Below are positions 25,100 through 33,490 of a stretch of DNA of 64,000 nucleotides, piece by piece. The first letter of the stretch is position 1. Each line of letters starts with the position of its first letter. The notes under the pieces were generated by a model. The model was given only the letters and a program-made list of their open reading frames with translations, ran no database searches and had not been told where the DNA came from. The position numbers and the translations under genes were made by a program. Source of the stretch: CALGFI01 sp963786805 (lineage in GTDB: Bacteria; Actinomycetota; UBA4738; HRBIN12); NCBI GenBank assembly GCA_963786805.1, contig CAWBAK010000007.1, positions 1 to 64,000 on the forward strand, in the 5' to 3' direction.

Positions 25100-27295
25100 C
25101 TACTCCTTCTTCCCCCCCTTGCGGCTCTTCGGCCGCAGCGAGTCGCGGGTGGCCTCCATCTCCGCGAGGGCTTCGGGCCGAACGGGCCTCCCATCGACCC
25201 GTCGATCCGCGAGTGCCTGGATGGCGACGTCCACCTGCTCGTAGCCCGCGTCCTCCTCACCGTTCTTGGCGAGCCAACGGCCGAAGGCCTCGGCCCTGCG
25301 GCGGTACCTGATGTGACCGAGCGATTCCGCCGCCTGGTTCGGGTCGCCGGCCAGCGCCTTCGAGAGCCTGCCCCGCGCCTCCTCGACCGCCGGCGTCTCG
25401 ACCTTGATCCCGAGCGGATGACGCGCGTCGTTCGGATCCTCGGCGAGCGACTTGTGCTCGTTCGCGACCGATCGACCGAGCGCCAGGTTCGCGTGAACCG
25501 CAACGTTTCGATCGGCCAAGCGCTCGGCCACGTCATGGAGCGTCTGAACGGCTTGGGTCATCGACCTCGTCCCTCCGAAGCTGAGCGCCCGCGCCACCTC
25601 GTCGGAGAAGAAGTCGCTGCTCACCCGGTCCTCGTCCGTGTCGGCGGGTGCCGCCACGCGGATCCGGAGCGGCTTGGACACGACGTCCTCACCCGATGGC
25701 ATGGTGAGCGCCGCCTGGATCGTGTACGCCCCCGGATCTGCGATCCCCCACCCCGAAGGGCTCGCCGAGACCTGGAGCGGTTCGTACGTGGATTCGCCGG
25801 GCTGGAGCACCTTCAACTGCGGTTGCTGGCAGAACGTGGCGAACGGCATCAGCTGCCGCGCCGGTTGACCGTCTCGCTTCGTCACCAGGGTGATCGAGCC
25901 GTCCGGCATGAGGGACCGTTGGTCGACGATCTGCGGCCGCAGCGAGAGGTTCGTCAGCTTCAGCTCGACGGAGGCCGGCTCCAGGAACTCGAAGACCGCC
26001 GGCTCGCGGTTCACCCGAACCTCGAGCGCGAACGTCGGCGCCGGTGACGTGTTCGCCTGTTGGAACCCGTGGTTGTCGAACCACGAGGCGTCTCCTTGAC
26101 GGACGAAACGCTCGGGCGCGTGCCGCAGGAAGAGCAGCTCCTCGTCGATGAACCGGAACTCGAAATCGCTGAAGAAGCTCGCCTCCCCACCGGAGACCGC
26201 GAACGGATAGTTCATGTAGGAGCGAGCCTCGGCGTCGTCGGCGAGCGGGAGCCACGGCCCGCGGCCCATGTGGATCAGCGACTTCTGCCACGCATGCGCG
26301 AGGTTGAACGCGTGTCCGCTCTCGTGGACGGTCGTCCAGAAGCGCAGCCGGTTGACCGATGCGGCTGGGGCAGGATCGCCGGGCGGCTCGTCCGAGATGA
26401 ACGAGTCGTTGAAGATGGCCGTGCCTTGGCGATGCTCCGGCCCGATGTCGTCGAACATGATGCCGCCGAGGCCGGTCCCCGACTCGTGTCTGCCGGCGGT
26501 GAAGACCCACAGGGCCCACTGCGCCGACGGCGCATACCTCGACCAGTAGGTCTGCATCGCGTCGTGCATCTCCATGTTGCTCCACAACGCGTCCGCCTGA
26601 GCGCCCGACAGAGGGACCGGGGCGCCCGGAGACGTCGAGACCCCGAACCCGGCCCGCCGGAACACCTCCGCGACGGTGAGCGACTCATTCGGGAAGCCGG
26701 CCGGACGGTTCGGGTGCGACGACGTGTCGAAGCTCAGGCTCGGCGTGAGGCCTTCCTGGTAGTCGAACTCGATGTTGACGTCGTGGAAGCTCGGTGATCG
26801 GAAGCGGTAGACGCGGGTGCGCGGCGTGGAGCCTCCGCCGGTGAACCTGGCGACGACGTTCCTCGTCGAGGGGAACGGCCCACCGGTGACGTGCACGTCG
26901 ACGTTGGTGTAGGGGAACCCTGCGGTCGCGCCGTCCTTGTACCAGATCGAGCCCGTGTACTTGTTGGGCCCGTCGGGCTCGAGCTCCGCGATCCAGTGGA
27001 GGCCGGACGCGAACCCCGAGTAGATCGTGCCGCTCACCTGCATCTGCGGGAACCAGCCGTCGACGTCCAGGCGCAGCCGCTCCCGCGCGAAGGGGTTGCG
27101 TGCGTTCGAGGTCCCCTCTTCGAGTCCCGATGCTGCGCCCCGCGGACCCGTGGGCAGGCGGTACTCGTACAACCCGCTCGCGGGTGTGTGTGGCGGGGAC
27201 GCTGCCGGATCCGGGAGAGGTGGCGCCGACGGCTGTCCTGCCCCGCGCTCCTGCTCCGAGACGGTCGTCGTTCCGCCGCTCTGGTCTTCCTGCAC
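25100..27295 (-). CDS. Large zinc metallopeptidase-like protein
   Basis: A 731-residue protein. After a Pro/Ala-rich N-terminus (about 1-45) comes a beta-rich domain (about 70-180), then a peptidase-like domain with HESGHAFNLAH at 324-334: His324, Glu325, His328 and His334 form the zinc site of HExxHxxxxxH type, close to metzincins except that Asn replaces the usual Gly. Residues 420-580 are Ig-like strands, and the C-terminal 150 are helical. No signal peptide is seen, so it acts in the cytosol or is delivered by another route. It could be a processing enzyme or an effector of the sheath-containing operon. The N-terminal start is not certain. Confidence 0.75.
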   Translation of the reverse strand: MQEDQSGGTTTVSEQERGAGQPSAPPLPDPAASPPHTPASGLYEYRLPTGPRGAASGLEEGTSNARNPFARERLRLDVDGWFPQMQVSGTIYSGFASGLHWIAELEPDGPNKYTGSIWYKDGATAGFPYTNVDVHVTGGPFPSTRNVVARFTGGGSTPRTRVYRFRSPSFHDVNIEFDYQEGLTPSLSFDTSSHPNRPAGFPNESLTVAEVFRRAGFGVSTSPGAPVPLSGAQADALWSNMEMHDAMQTYWSRYAPSAQWALWVFTAGRHESGTGLGGIMFDDIGPEHRQGTAIFNDSFISDEPPGDPAPAASVNRLRFWTTVHESGHAFNLAHAWQKSLIHMGRGPWLPLADDAEARSYMNYPFAVSGGEASFFSDFEFRFIDEELLFLRHAPERFVRQGDASWFDNHGFQQANTSPAPTFALEVRVNREPAVFEFLEPASVELKLTNLSLRPQIVDQRSLMPDGSITLVTKRDGQPARQLMPFATFCQQPQLKVLQPGESTYEPLQVSASPSGWGIADPGAYTIQAALTMPSGEDVVSKPLRIRVAAPADTDEDRVSSDFFSDEVARALSFGGTRSMTQAVQTLHDVAERLADRNVAVHANLALGRSVANEHKSLAEDPNDARHPLGIKVETPAVEEARGRLSKALAGDPNQAAESLGHIRYRRRAEAFGRWLAKNGEEDAGYEQVDVAIQALADRRVDGRPVRPEALAEMEATRDSLRPKSRKGGKKE

Positions 27296-27342
27296 GACCG
27301 GTCACCTCCCCTTCGAGCGCCACATCCGGGCGCCCACGATCC

Positions 27343-27660
27343 TCACGCGTACCGGAACGGCGTCGGGGAGACCTCGAGCGTCAACTCCCCGTCCTCGATG
27401 GAGATCCCGAGATGCAGTCCGGGTTCAGGCAACGAGATCGACTCGGTCAACCCGCGCTTGGGAAGCTCGACCCGCACCGTGAGCGGACCCTCCGCGACCG
27501 GCGCGTCGATGCCGTCGGCCCTCCCGATCTGCGTCATCGTCGTCACCCCTTGCTTCCGGTACACCTCCTGCTCGCCGACGTGGATCACGACCTCGTCGTC
27601 CTCGAACCCCTCGCGGAGATCGACGCGGATCGAAGGTCCCTCCGGGTCGGTCCCGGTCAC
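27343..27660 (-). CDS. Small beta-rich protein of the sheath operon
   Basis: A 105-residue, acidic, strand-rich protein (DEVVIHVGEQEVYRKQGVTTMTQIGRADGIDAPVAEGPLTVRVELPKRGLTESISL and further strands). The VYRKxGVTT...GPLTVxVELP pattern looks like a small carboxypeptidase-regulatory-like or Ig-like fold and fits small proteins found beside contractile-injection genes. Its start overlaps the SLATT stop by 4 bases, so the two are translated together. Function unknown. Confidence 0.6.
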   Translation of the reverse strand: MTGTDPEGPSIRVDLREGFEDDEVVIHVGEQEVYRKQGVTTMTQIGRADGIDAPVAEGPLTVRVELPKRGLTESISLPEPGLHLGISIEDGELTLEVSPTPFRYA

Positions 27661-28253
27661 GCCTCTGCCGTCCCGTCCGTCATCTGCTTCTCCTCCGGCG
27701 GGTCATCGACCCCATACCGGCGCGCAACCTCATGCCAGACCGCCTCGCCGATCTGCGGATAGGTCTGCCCGGCCTCCGAGATCTCCTTGCGCAGGCCGTT
27801 CAGCTCCTGCTTCGGATCTCCCCGGTCCCCGGGCGGGAATGCCTCGATCTGATCGATCTTTCGCTTGATCGATGCGTACCAGTCGCCGGCTTGGGCGTGG
27901 CGCTCGGATCGCTCGGCGAAGCGCAGGAACGTCTGCATCGCCGAGAGCACCGCGGCGGAGACGCTCAAACTGCCGATCACGACGCGCAGCTCGACGGGAA
28001 GACCCTCCGTCCCGTTCGCGAGCGACGCGAACAGGCTCGTTCCCACGACCGCCGACACGACGACGGCGGGGATCCCGATCCACAGGTTCCGCCGACGCAA
28101 CCTCGAGGCAAGCAGGTAATGCGCGTGCTTGGCCGCTTCGGCCCGTCGTCCCCAGGAAGAGAGCAGCGCCGATTCCTTCGGCGTCCAACTGCGTCCGGCG
28201 TCGGCAGACCGGACATCCTGACCGCTCGCCTGGCCCGTACGGGAGCCCGCCAT
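27657..28253 (-). CDS. SLATT-domain two-helix membrane protein
   Basis: A 198-residue protein with the SLATT (SMODS and SLOG-associating two-transmembrane) arrangement: an entry helix SSWGRRAEAAKHAHYLLASRLRRRN, two transmembrane helices (WIGIPAVVVSAVVGTSLFASL and LRVVIGSLSVSAAVLSAMQTFL), and a cytoplasmic helical tail (FAERSERHAQAGDWYASIKRKIDQIEAFPPGD). SLATT proteins are predicted pore-forming effectors of nucleotide-sensing conflict systems. It is the first gene of the long minus-strand operon. No sensor (SMODS/SLOG) gene is recognisable in the window. Confidence 0.82.
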   Translation of the reverse strand: MAGSRTGQASGQDVRSADAGRSWTPKESALLSSWGRRAEAAKHAHYLLASRLRRRNLWIGIPAVVVSAVVGTSLFASLANGTEGLPVELRVVIGSLSVSAAVLSAMQTFLRFAERSERHAQAGDWYASIKRKIDQIEAFPPGDRGDPKQELNGLRKEISEAGQTYPQIGEAVWHEVARRYGVDDPPEEKQMTDGTAEA

Positions 28254-28426
28254 GCCTCACCTGCCCCCGGGAGAAGAGGCTGCGGATGCTACCGAGTCAT
28301 GCAGCGGGCGCATATCGGCCATAGCGGCTACGAACAGTCCCGGTCCGGCGGCGCGACGTTGTGGAGACGGTGGGCGGCCGAGCCCGTCCATCGAAGTTCC
28401 CCGAGTCGGCGTGGCAGACTGTCGTC

Positions 28427-28702
28427 ATGGACGACGAGGAGCTCCTGGCCCAGGCGGAGGAGGCCCTGACCGAGATCAAGGTCGCGCAGGGCCTCTCGGA
28501 GCGCCACGCCTCGGTGCTGGCCGCGCTGCGCATCCGGTTGAAGGGGAGCGCCGGGAAGTCGCTGGAAGAGATGCTCGAGGCGGCGGGCGACCTCAAGCCC
28601 GACCGGCTCGGGGAGGAGCTGGCGAAAGCCGAGCGCAAGCGCAAGCCGTCGTTGGACGACCTGATGACCAAGGAGCCGAAGAAGCCCGAGTGGCCTTCCT
28701 GA
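28427..28702 (+). CDS. Short helical hypothetical protein
   Basis: A 91-residue acidic/basic helical protein (MDDEELLAQAEEALTEIKVAQGLSERHASVLAALRIRLKGSAGKSLEEML, ending KRKPSLDDLMTKEPKKPEWPS). No domain is recognised. It is the only plus-strand gene between the conflict-type operon and the bactofilin operon. The start has no clear ribosome-binding site, which could mean a leaderless transcript. Confidence 0.55.
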   Translation: MDDEELLAQAEEALTEIKVAQGLSERHASVLAALRIRLKGSAGKSLEEMLEAAGDLKPDRLGEELAKAERKRKPSLDDLMTKEPKKPEWPS

Positions 28703-28709
28703 CCGGCGA

Positions 28710-29150
28710 CTAGCCCGCTTCCTGGCCCATCACGGACGTTCCGATGAAGACCGCACCCTCGGCGATCGCCAGCGCCGTGGAGTTGATGTCGCCCTCGACG
28801 CGAGCGTGGGAGCCGAGTCGCACCTTCCCCTTCGCGGCGATGTTGCCTTTGACCGTTCCCCCGACCTCCACGTTGTTCGCTCGGATGTTCCCGTCCAGCC
28901 GGCTCTCGGCCGGGAGGGAGACGTCGGCCGTTGCGGTGAGATCGCCCTTGACCTGACCGGCCAGGGTGATGCTGTTCGCCTGGATGTCGGCTTCCACGCG
29001 CCCCCGAGGAGACAACGAGACGTCCTTGTGCGCCGTGATCGTGCCTTTGACCTCCCCGTCGACCCGCAGCGACCCGGCCGCGACCACGGTGCCCTCGATC
29101 CTCGTCCCCGGACCGACCACCGAGAGTTCTGCGGGATCCACTGCTTGCAT
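28710..29150 (-). CDS. Bactofilin-type polymer-forming protein
   Basis: A 146-residue protein made of a right-handed beta-helix with the repeated pattern G-x-V-K-G-x-I/L-x-A-x-x-x-V-x-L, e.g. VDGEVKGTITAHKDVSLSPRGRVEADI and VGGTVKGNIAAKGKVRLGSHARVEGDI. Bactofilins self-assemble into nucleotide-independent filaments and localise proteins at the membrane. The ATG at 29150 follows GGAGGTT, 11 bases after the USP-Rieske gene, so it is the last gene of that operon. Confidence 0.88.
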   Translation of the reverse strand: MQAVDPAELSVVGPGTRIEGTVVAAGSLRVDGEVKGTITAHKDVSLSPRGRVEADIQANSITLAGQVKGDLTATADVSLPAESRLDGNIRANNVEVGGTVKGNIAAKGKVRLGSHARVEGDINSTALAIAEGAVFIGTSVMGQEAG

Positions 29151-29161
29151 GCGAACCTCCT

Positions 29162-30193
29162 TCAACCCGAGGCGTCGATCGGGTCGAGCGGATGGCGCGT
29201 GGGACCGTTCTTGACCGCGCCGTCGCTCTCGTACCGGCTGCCGTGGCACGGGCAGTCCCACGTCTTCGCCCGGTGGTTCCATCCCACCGTGCAGCCGAGG
29301 TGCTTGCACTTGGGTGAGAGCAGTCGGAGCTCGCCTCCCTCGTCGCGGTAGGCGGCGACCTTCTTCCCGTCGACCTCGACGATCGCGCCTTCGCCGGGCT
29401 CGAGGTCCGCGGGCGAGCGACCGACGGTGTTGACGATCAGCACGTCGCACGGCGCCTGGTGCGACACCTTGTCCGGGACCACGCCGGCGAGGAACCGCAG
29501 GCTTCCGCTCATCCCCTTGTTCCCCACGACGACCAGATCGTGGCCCTCGGAGGCGGCGAGCTCGGCGATCTGCTCGCCGGCGTCGCCCTTGACGAGCCGG
29601 ACCGGCATCTCGCGGTCGCCGAGTCGCTCCGCGGTGTCGCGGAGGACGATCTCGCCCAGCGGCGCGTCACCGACGTGCACGAGCGTGATCGCCGCTCCGT
29701 GGAGCTTCGCGAACTCCGCGCCGACACGCGCCGCGCGATCTGCGGTCGGCGATCCGTCCGTCGCGATGAGCACGCTCGCGTACTGGCCGGCCTGCTTCGC
29801 GGGATCGGGCTTGGAGGTCCGGACGATCAGCAGATCGCACGGCATGTGATGGGAGACGCGGTCGGGCACGCCGCCCAGCCGGAACGTCCGGTGGTCGCTC
29901 ATCCCCACGTCGCCCACGACGAGGAGCTCCGCATCCAACCGGTCGGCGAGCTCGACGATCCCCTCGGCGGGCTCGGCCTCGATGTGTTCGGTCTCGGCCG
30001 GGACGCCGGAGGTCTTCGCGCGGGACTTGGACACCTGGAGGGCCTCGACCGACCGACGCCGTCCGTCCCCATCGGTGAACGCCGAGACGAACAGCACCCG
30101 GCCTCCCGAGGACTTCGCGAGCCGGAGCGCGACCGCTTCGGCCGCCGCCGCCGTCAGCGAGCCGTCCGTTCCGACCGCGATCGTCCCGTACAT
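29162..30193 (-). CDS. Tandem universal stress protein fused to a Rieske domain
   Basis: A 343-residue fusion. Residues 1-128 and 140-275 are two universal stress protein (UspA) domains, each with the nucleotide-loop pattern (VGDVGMSDHRTFRLGGVPDRVSHHMPCDLLIV and VGNKGMSGSLRFLAGVVPDKVSHQAPCDVLIV). Residues about 283-340 are a Rieske-type [2Fe-2S] domain: CKH, a 15-residue spacer, then CPCH, giving the Cys-His/Cys-His ligand pairs. This suggests a redox- or oxygen-sensitive USP, or an iron-sulphur electron carrier with adenine-nucleotide-binding domains. ATG at 30193; the open frame upstream to 31519 is non-coding. It sits between a membrane-protein gene and bactofilin in one operon. Confidence 0.85.
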   Translation of the reverse strand: MYGTIAVGTDGSLTAAAAEAVALRLAKSSGGRVLFVSAFTDGDGRRRSVEALQVSKSRAKTSGVPAETEHIEAEPAEGIVELADRLDAELLVVGDVGMSDHRTFRLGGVPDRVSHHMPCDLLIVRTSKPDPAKQAGQYASVLIATDGSPTADRAARVGAEFAKLHGAAITLVHVGDAPLGEIVLRDTAERLGDREMPVRLVKGDAGEQIAELAASEGHDLVVVGNKGMSGSLRFLAGVVPDKVSHQAPCDVLIVNTVGRSPADLEPGEGAIVEVDGKKVAAYRDEGGELRLLSPKCKHLGCTVGWNHRAKTWDCPCHGSRYESDGAVKNGPTRHPLDPIDASG

Positions 30194-30204
30194 CGTCGTC
30201 TCCC

Positions 30205-30672
30205 TCAGAAGGGCTTGATGACCATCAGGTAGGCGATGAACGCGACCGACACCAGACCCACCGCCAGCGTGACGATCGGCAGGTTGGAACGCAGCATCGC
30301 ATCGAGCTGCTCGGGACCGACCGCCGAGCTCCCCGACTCCTCGATCGTCATGACCTCTCGGACCTTCTTGTAGTACGGGGTTGGGACCGCGTACATGAAG
30401 ATCAGGTTCGCGATGAACACGCCGAGCGCGACCCAGATCCAGCCCTGATCCCACCAGTGGCCGTTGAACCCGGCCCAGACGCCGCCGCCGAGAAGCAGGA
30501 GGATCGAGACGTAGAACACGGAGAGGGACGAGCTCGAGATCTGGAGCATCACGCGGATCCGGTCCGGGTTCCGCTCGTGACGCAGGCGGAGCGCCATCGC
30601 GGCGGCGACGCCGTGCGTGAACATGAACCCGAGCACGCCGAGGATGTGGACCAGCACGAGCCACTCGTACAC
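30205..30672 (-). CDS. Four-helix membrane protein
   Basis: A 155-residue integral membrane protein with four helices (LVLVHILGVLGFMFTHGVAAAMAL; SVFYVSILLLLGGGVWAG; WIWVALGVFIANLIFMYAV; LPIVTLAVGLVSVAFIAYLMVI). The start is the GTG at 30672 behind GGGGAGGGGGAG. It resembles small DUF2269-like membrane proteins. It is upstream of the USP-Rieske gene by 11 bases. Its core has been duplicated to 11490-11798. Confidence 0.72.
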   Translation of the reverse strand: MYEWLVLVHILGVLGFMFTHGVAAAMALRLRHERNPDRIRVMLQISSSSLSVFYVSILLLLGGGVWAGFNGHWWDQGWIWVALGVFIANLIFMYAVPTPYYKKVREVMTIEESGSSAVGPEQLDAMLRSNLPIVTLAVGLVSVAFIAYLMVIKPF

Positions 30673-30793
30673 GCCGGGCTCCCCCTCCCCTCGCGACCCA
30701 GGCAGACCGAACCCTATCGAAGTGCGCCGCGCGACGTTTGACACGCCCCACCCCGACCCTAGCGTTCGCGTTCCGCCCGAACGGAGGTCGCCC

Positions 30794-31691
30794 GTGAAGC
30801 GCAGCGCCACGATCGTGTCGACCGGTCTCCTGTTCGCCACCTCGCTGGTGGCCGCACCGACCGCGAACGCGGCGTTCCCCGGCACGAACGGCGACATCGC
30901 GTTCAGCCGGTTCACCCACGAGCAGAACGACATCTGGGTCGTCGCGCCCGACTCCACGAGCACGGTCCGGCTCACCAGGACCCCGCGAGCCAACGAGGGC
31001 ATGCCCGACTGGAACGCCGCGGGGACGCTCGTGGCCTTCTCCAAGTGCGGCCGCAGCAAGTTCTCGAACTGCGAGATCTGGACGATGAACGCCGACGGCA
31101 GCGACCCGACACGGCTCACGAACACCCCCGACGCGCAGGAAACGTGGCCGACCTGGTCTCCCGACGGAACGCAGATCGCCTACACCTCGAACGCCTCCGA
31201 CGCGTTCCAGGACATCTGGATCATGAACGAGGACGGCACGGGCCAGACCCAGCTCACGATGACCACGGGGATCTTCGACGCGTTCCCGGAGTGGTCGCCC
31301 GACGGCAACCGGATCGCGTTCACGAGCGACCGGATGGACTTCGACGACATCTGGCTCATCGACGCCGATGGATCGAACCCGCTGCGACTGACGAGCGGCC
31401 CGAGGATCGACGAGCGCCCCGACTGGTCGCCCGACGGCTCGAGGATCGCGTTCTCGCGGAACGGGAACATCTTCACGATGGATCGCCGACGGCACGGACC
31501 TGACGAAGCTGACCGACAACCGGCGTCACGAGTTCGCGCCGGCGTTCTCGCCCGACGGGACGAGGATCGCCTTCAACAGGGAGGGCCGGAACGGCCGGTT
31601 CGGCGTCTGGATCATGCTCGTCGACGGCTCGTCGCCCGAGCAGCAGACCTTCGGCCTGTTCGACTTCTTCCCCGACTGGCAGCCGATCTGA
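30794..31691 (+). pseudogene. Secreted TolB-like beta-propeller, frameshifted
   Basis: A secreted protein of about 298 residues with a signal peptide ending AAPTANA-AF (GTG start at 30794) and WD40-like PD40 repeats of the TolB type: WSPDGTQIAYTSN, WSPDGNRIAFTSD, WSPDGSRIAFSRN. Near 31485 the frame shifts by one base; restored, it continues as ADGTDLTKLTDNRRHEFAPAFSPDGTRIAFNREGRNGRFGVWIM and ends at 31689-31691. The stop overlaps the next ATG (TGATG). Without the fix, the reading frame runs on into the next gene and gives a false 484-residue protein. Confidence 0.78.
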
Positions 31692-32071
31692 TGGCATGTC
31701 GTATCAGTGAGCTCGTGCTCGGTTGCCGCGACCCTGAGGTGCTGGCGCGGTTCTGGTGCGAGGTCCTGGACTTCGTCGTGCTCGATCGCGAGGACGACGG
31801 CTCGTTGGAGATCGGGCCGCGCGAAGGGTTCGGCGGTCCGCAGCCGACGATCATCCTCAGTCGCAGGGACGAGCCGGAGAAGGGGAAATCCCGGCTGCAC
31901 ATCGACGTCAACGCCACCGACCGCGATCAGGACGCCGAGCTCGAACGCCTTCTGAAGCTCGGTGCGCGCCCGGCCGACATCGGCCAGACCGGGGAGGAGC
32001 CGTGGCATGTCCTGGCCGACCCCGAAGGCAATGAGTTCTGCCTGCTCAAGGCCCGCCTGGACCCACTCTGA
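31691..32071 (+). CDS. VOC/glyoxalase-fold protein
   Basis: A 126-residue single-domain vicinal-oxygen-chelate protein: ISELVLGCRDPEVLARFWCEVLDFVVLDREDDGSLEIGP in the first half and KSRLHIDVNATDRDQDAELERLLKLGARPADI...WHVLADPEGNEFCLL in the second. The HIDV, DPEGNEFCL pattern is typical of the glyoxalase/bleomycin-resistance-like family with unknown substrates. ATG at 31691 overlaps the stop of the TolB-like gene, suggesting translational coupling. Confidence 0.85.
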   Translation: MACRISELVLGCRDPEVLARFWCEVLDFVVLDREDDGSLEIGPREGFGGPQPTIILSRRDEPEKGKSRLHIDVNATDRDQDAELERLLKLGARPADIGQTGEEPWHVLADPEGNEFCLLKARLDPL

Positions 32072-32073
32072 TC

Positions 32074-33399
32074 CTAGGACTCCCTCGCGGCGAACAAGCG
32101 CCAGGTCCCCGGCACACCCTTCAGCTCGCGTTCGGATCGATCATCGAAGAGGAAGCTCGATCCGGCGACCAGGTCTTTCACCGTGCTCGACACGAGCACC
32201 TCGCCGTCGCCGGCGAGGGCGGCGACTCGCGCCGCGATGTGGACGGCCAATCCGCCGAGGTCGGCGCCGCGCACCTCGACCTCGCCCGTGTGGACCCCGG
32301 CGCGGATCTCGAGCCCGAGTGAGGGCATCGCCTCGATTGCACCGAGCGCGCACCGCACCGCAGCGGCGGGGCGATCGAACGTCGCGAAGAACCCGTCCCC
32401 CGTGGTCGAGACCTCGCGACCGCCGAACCGGTCGAGCTCCGAGCGCATCAGGGCGTGATGCTGATCGAGCACGTCCCGCCACCGACGATCCCCCATCTCC
32501 GCCGCGAGCGTCGTGGAGTTCACGATGTCGGTGAAGAGCAGCGTCGCGAGGATGCGGTCGGGATCGGCGACGGTCCGAGCTCCCGTCACGAACTCCTCGA
32601 TCTCACCCAGCACGCCGTCGACGCCTTCGGAGAAGATCAGGTGGTCGGTACCGGGAAGCTCGACGAATCGGGCCCCGGCGATCGCGTCGGCGGCGGCGCG
32701 ACTCGCTTCCACCGGCACGATCCAGTTCCCCGTGCGGTTCAGGATCAGGGTCGGAGCGTGGATCCGGCCGATGAGGTGGGTCACGTCCGCTTCCAACGTT
32801 TGGCGGTAGTAGTGGCCCATCGCGCCCGGCCTGACGGAGGATCGCTGCAGCTGCGCGAGCTGCTCGTCGAACCGCTCGTCGCCGACGCGGCTCGGGGCGA
32901 GGAACTCCACGCCGCTCTCGCCGGAGGCGGCGCTCGCGGTGATCAAGTCGACGGCGGCATCGATCGTCATCTCCCTCGCGGAGGCGCTGTGCCGGAGCGT
33001 CCCGGTGAACAAGACCAGGGAGCGGCAGACGTCGGGGTGCTCGGCGGCCAGCATCATCGCGGCGATGCACCCGTCGTTCAGTCCGATCACTGCGGCACCC
33101 TTCGACCCCGCCGCCTCGAGCACGGCCATCGCGTCGCCGACCTGGGTCTCGAGGTCGGGAAGGCGATCCAGCGGAACGGGATCGGACAGCCCGGTTCCGC
33201 GCCGGTCGAAGTGGATCAATCGCCCGATCGAGCTCAGCCTGCGGAGGAACCGGGCGTAGTCGGGGAACTCCCACACCGCCTCGACGTGATGCACCCACGT
33301 GTCGATGAGGAGGAGGTCGGGCTCTCCGACGCCGACGACCTGGTACGCCAGATGCAGGTCGCCGTTCCGTGCGTATCGGGTCTGCGGCCGCTCCGGCAT
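32074..33399 (-). CDS. Alpha/beta-hydrolase-like domain fused to adenylate/guanylate cyclase
   Basis: A 441-residue fusion. Residues 1-275 are an alpha/beta-hydrolase fold (HFDRRGTGLSDPV strand and loop, VIGLNDGC nucleophile elbow), but position 108 of the GxSxG elbow is Asn instead of Ser, so the hydrolase activity is probably lost and the domain may bind a ligand. Residues 285-441 are a class III nucleotide cyclase: metal ligand Asp291 in LLFTDIVNSTTLA, Asp335 in STTGDGFFATF, followed by IRAGVHTGEVEVRGADLGGLAVHIAARVAA. It would make cAMP or cGMP. Start: ATG at 33399. The divergent neighbour encodes a transporter with a cyclic-nucleotide-binding domain. Confidence 0.85.
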   Translation of the reverse strand: MPERPQTRYARNGDLHLAYQVVGVGEPDLLLIDTWVHHVEAVWEFPDYARFLRRLSSIGRLIHFDRRGTGLSDPVPLDRLPDLETQVGDAMAVLEAAGSKGAAVIGLNDGCIAAMMLAAEHPDVCRSLVLFTGTLRHSASAREMTIDAAVDLITASAASGESGVEFLAPSRVGDERFDEQLAQLQRSSVRPGAMGHYYRQTLEADVTHLIGRIHAPTLILNRTGNWIVPVEASRAAADAIAGARFVELPGTDHLIFSEGVDGVLGEIEEFVTGARTVADPDRILATLLFTDIVNSTTLAAEMGDRRWRDVLDQHHALMRSELDRFGGREVSTTGDGFFATFDRPAAAVRCALGAIEAMPSLGLEIRAGVHTGEVEVRGADLGGLAVHIAARVAALAGDGEVLVSSTVKDLVAGSSFLFDDRSERELKGVPGTWRLFAARES

Positions 33400-33490
33400 G
33401 CGACGGGATTCTAGGTCGATTCGCGGGCCGGTCCTCGCGCGCATAAGGTCACCCTCGCTCCGGCGTCACCGAGTCACGGAGGGAGGGCCG

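Noticed and set aside
30617..32071. A 484-codon frame that joins the TolB-like propeller to the VOC protein
   Set aside because: The fusion is created by a one-base shift near 31485; the proper C-terminus of the propeller lies in another frame and ends at the VOC start codon.
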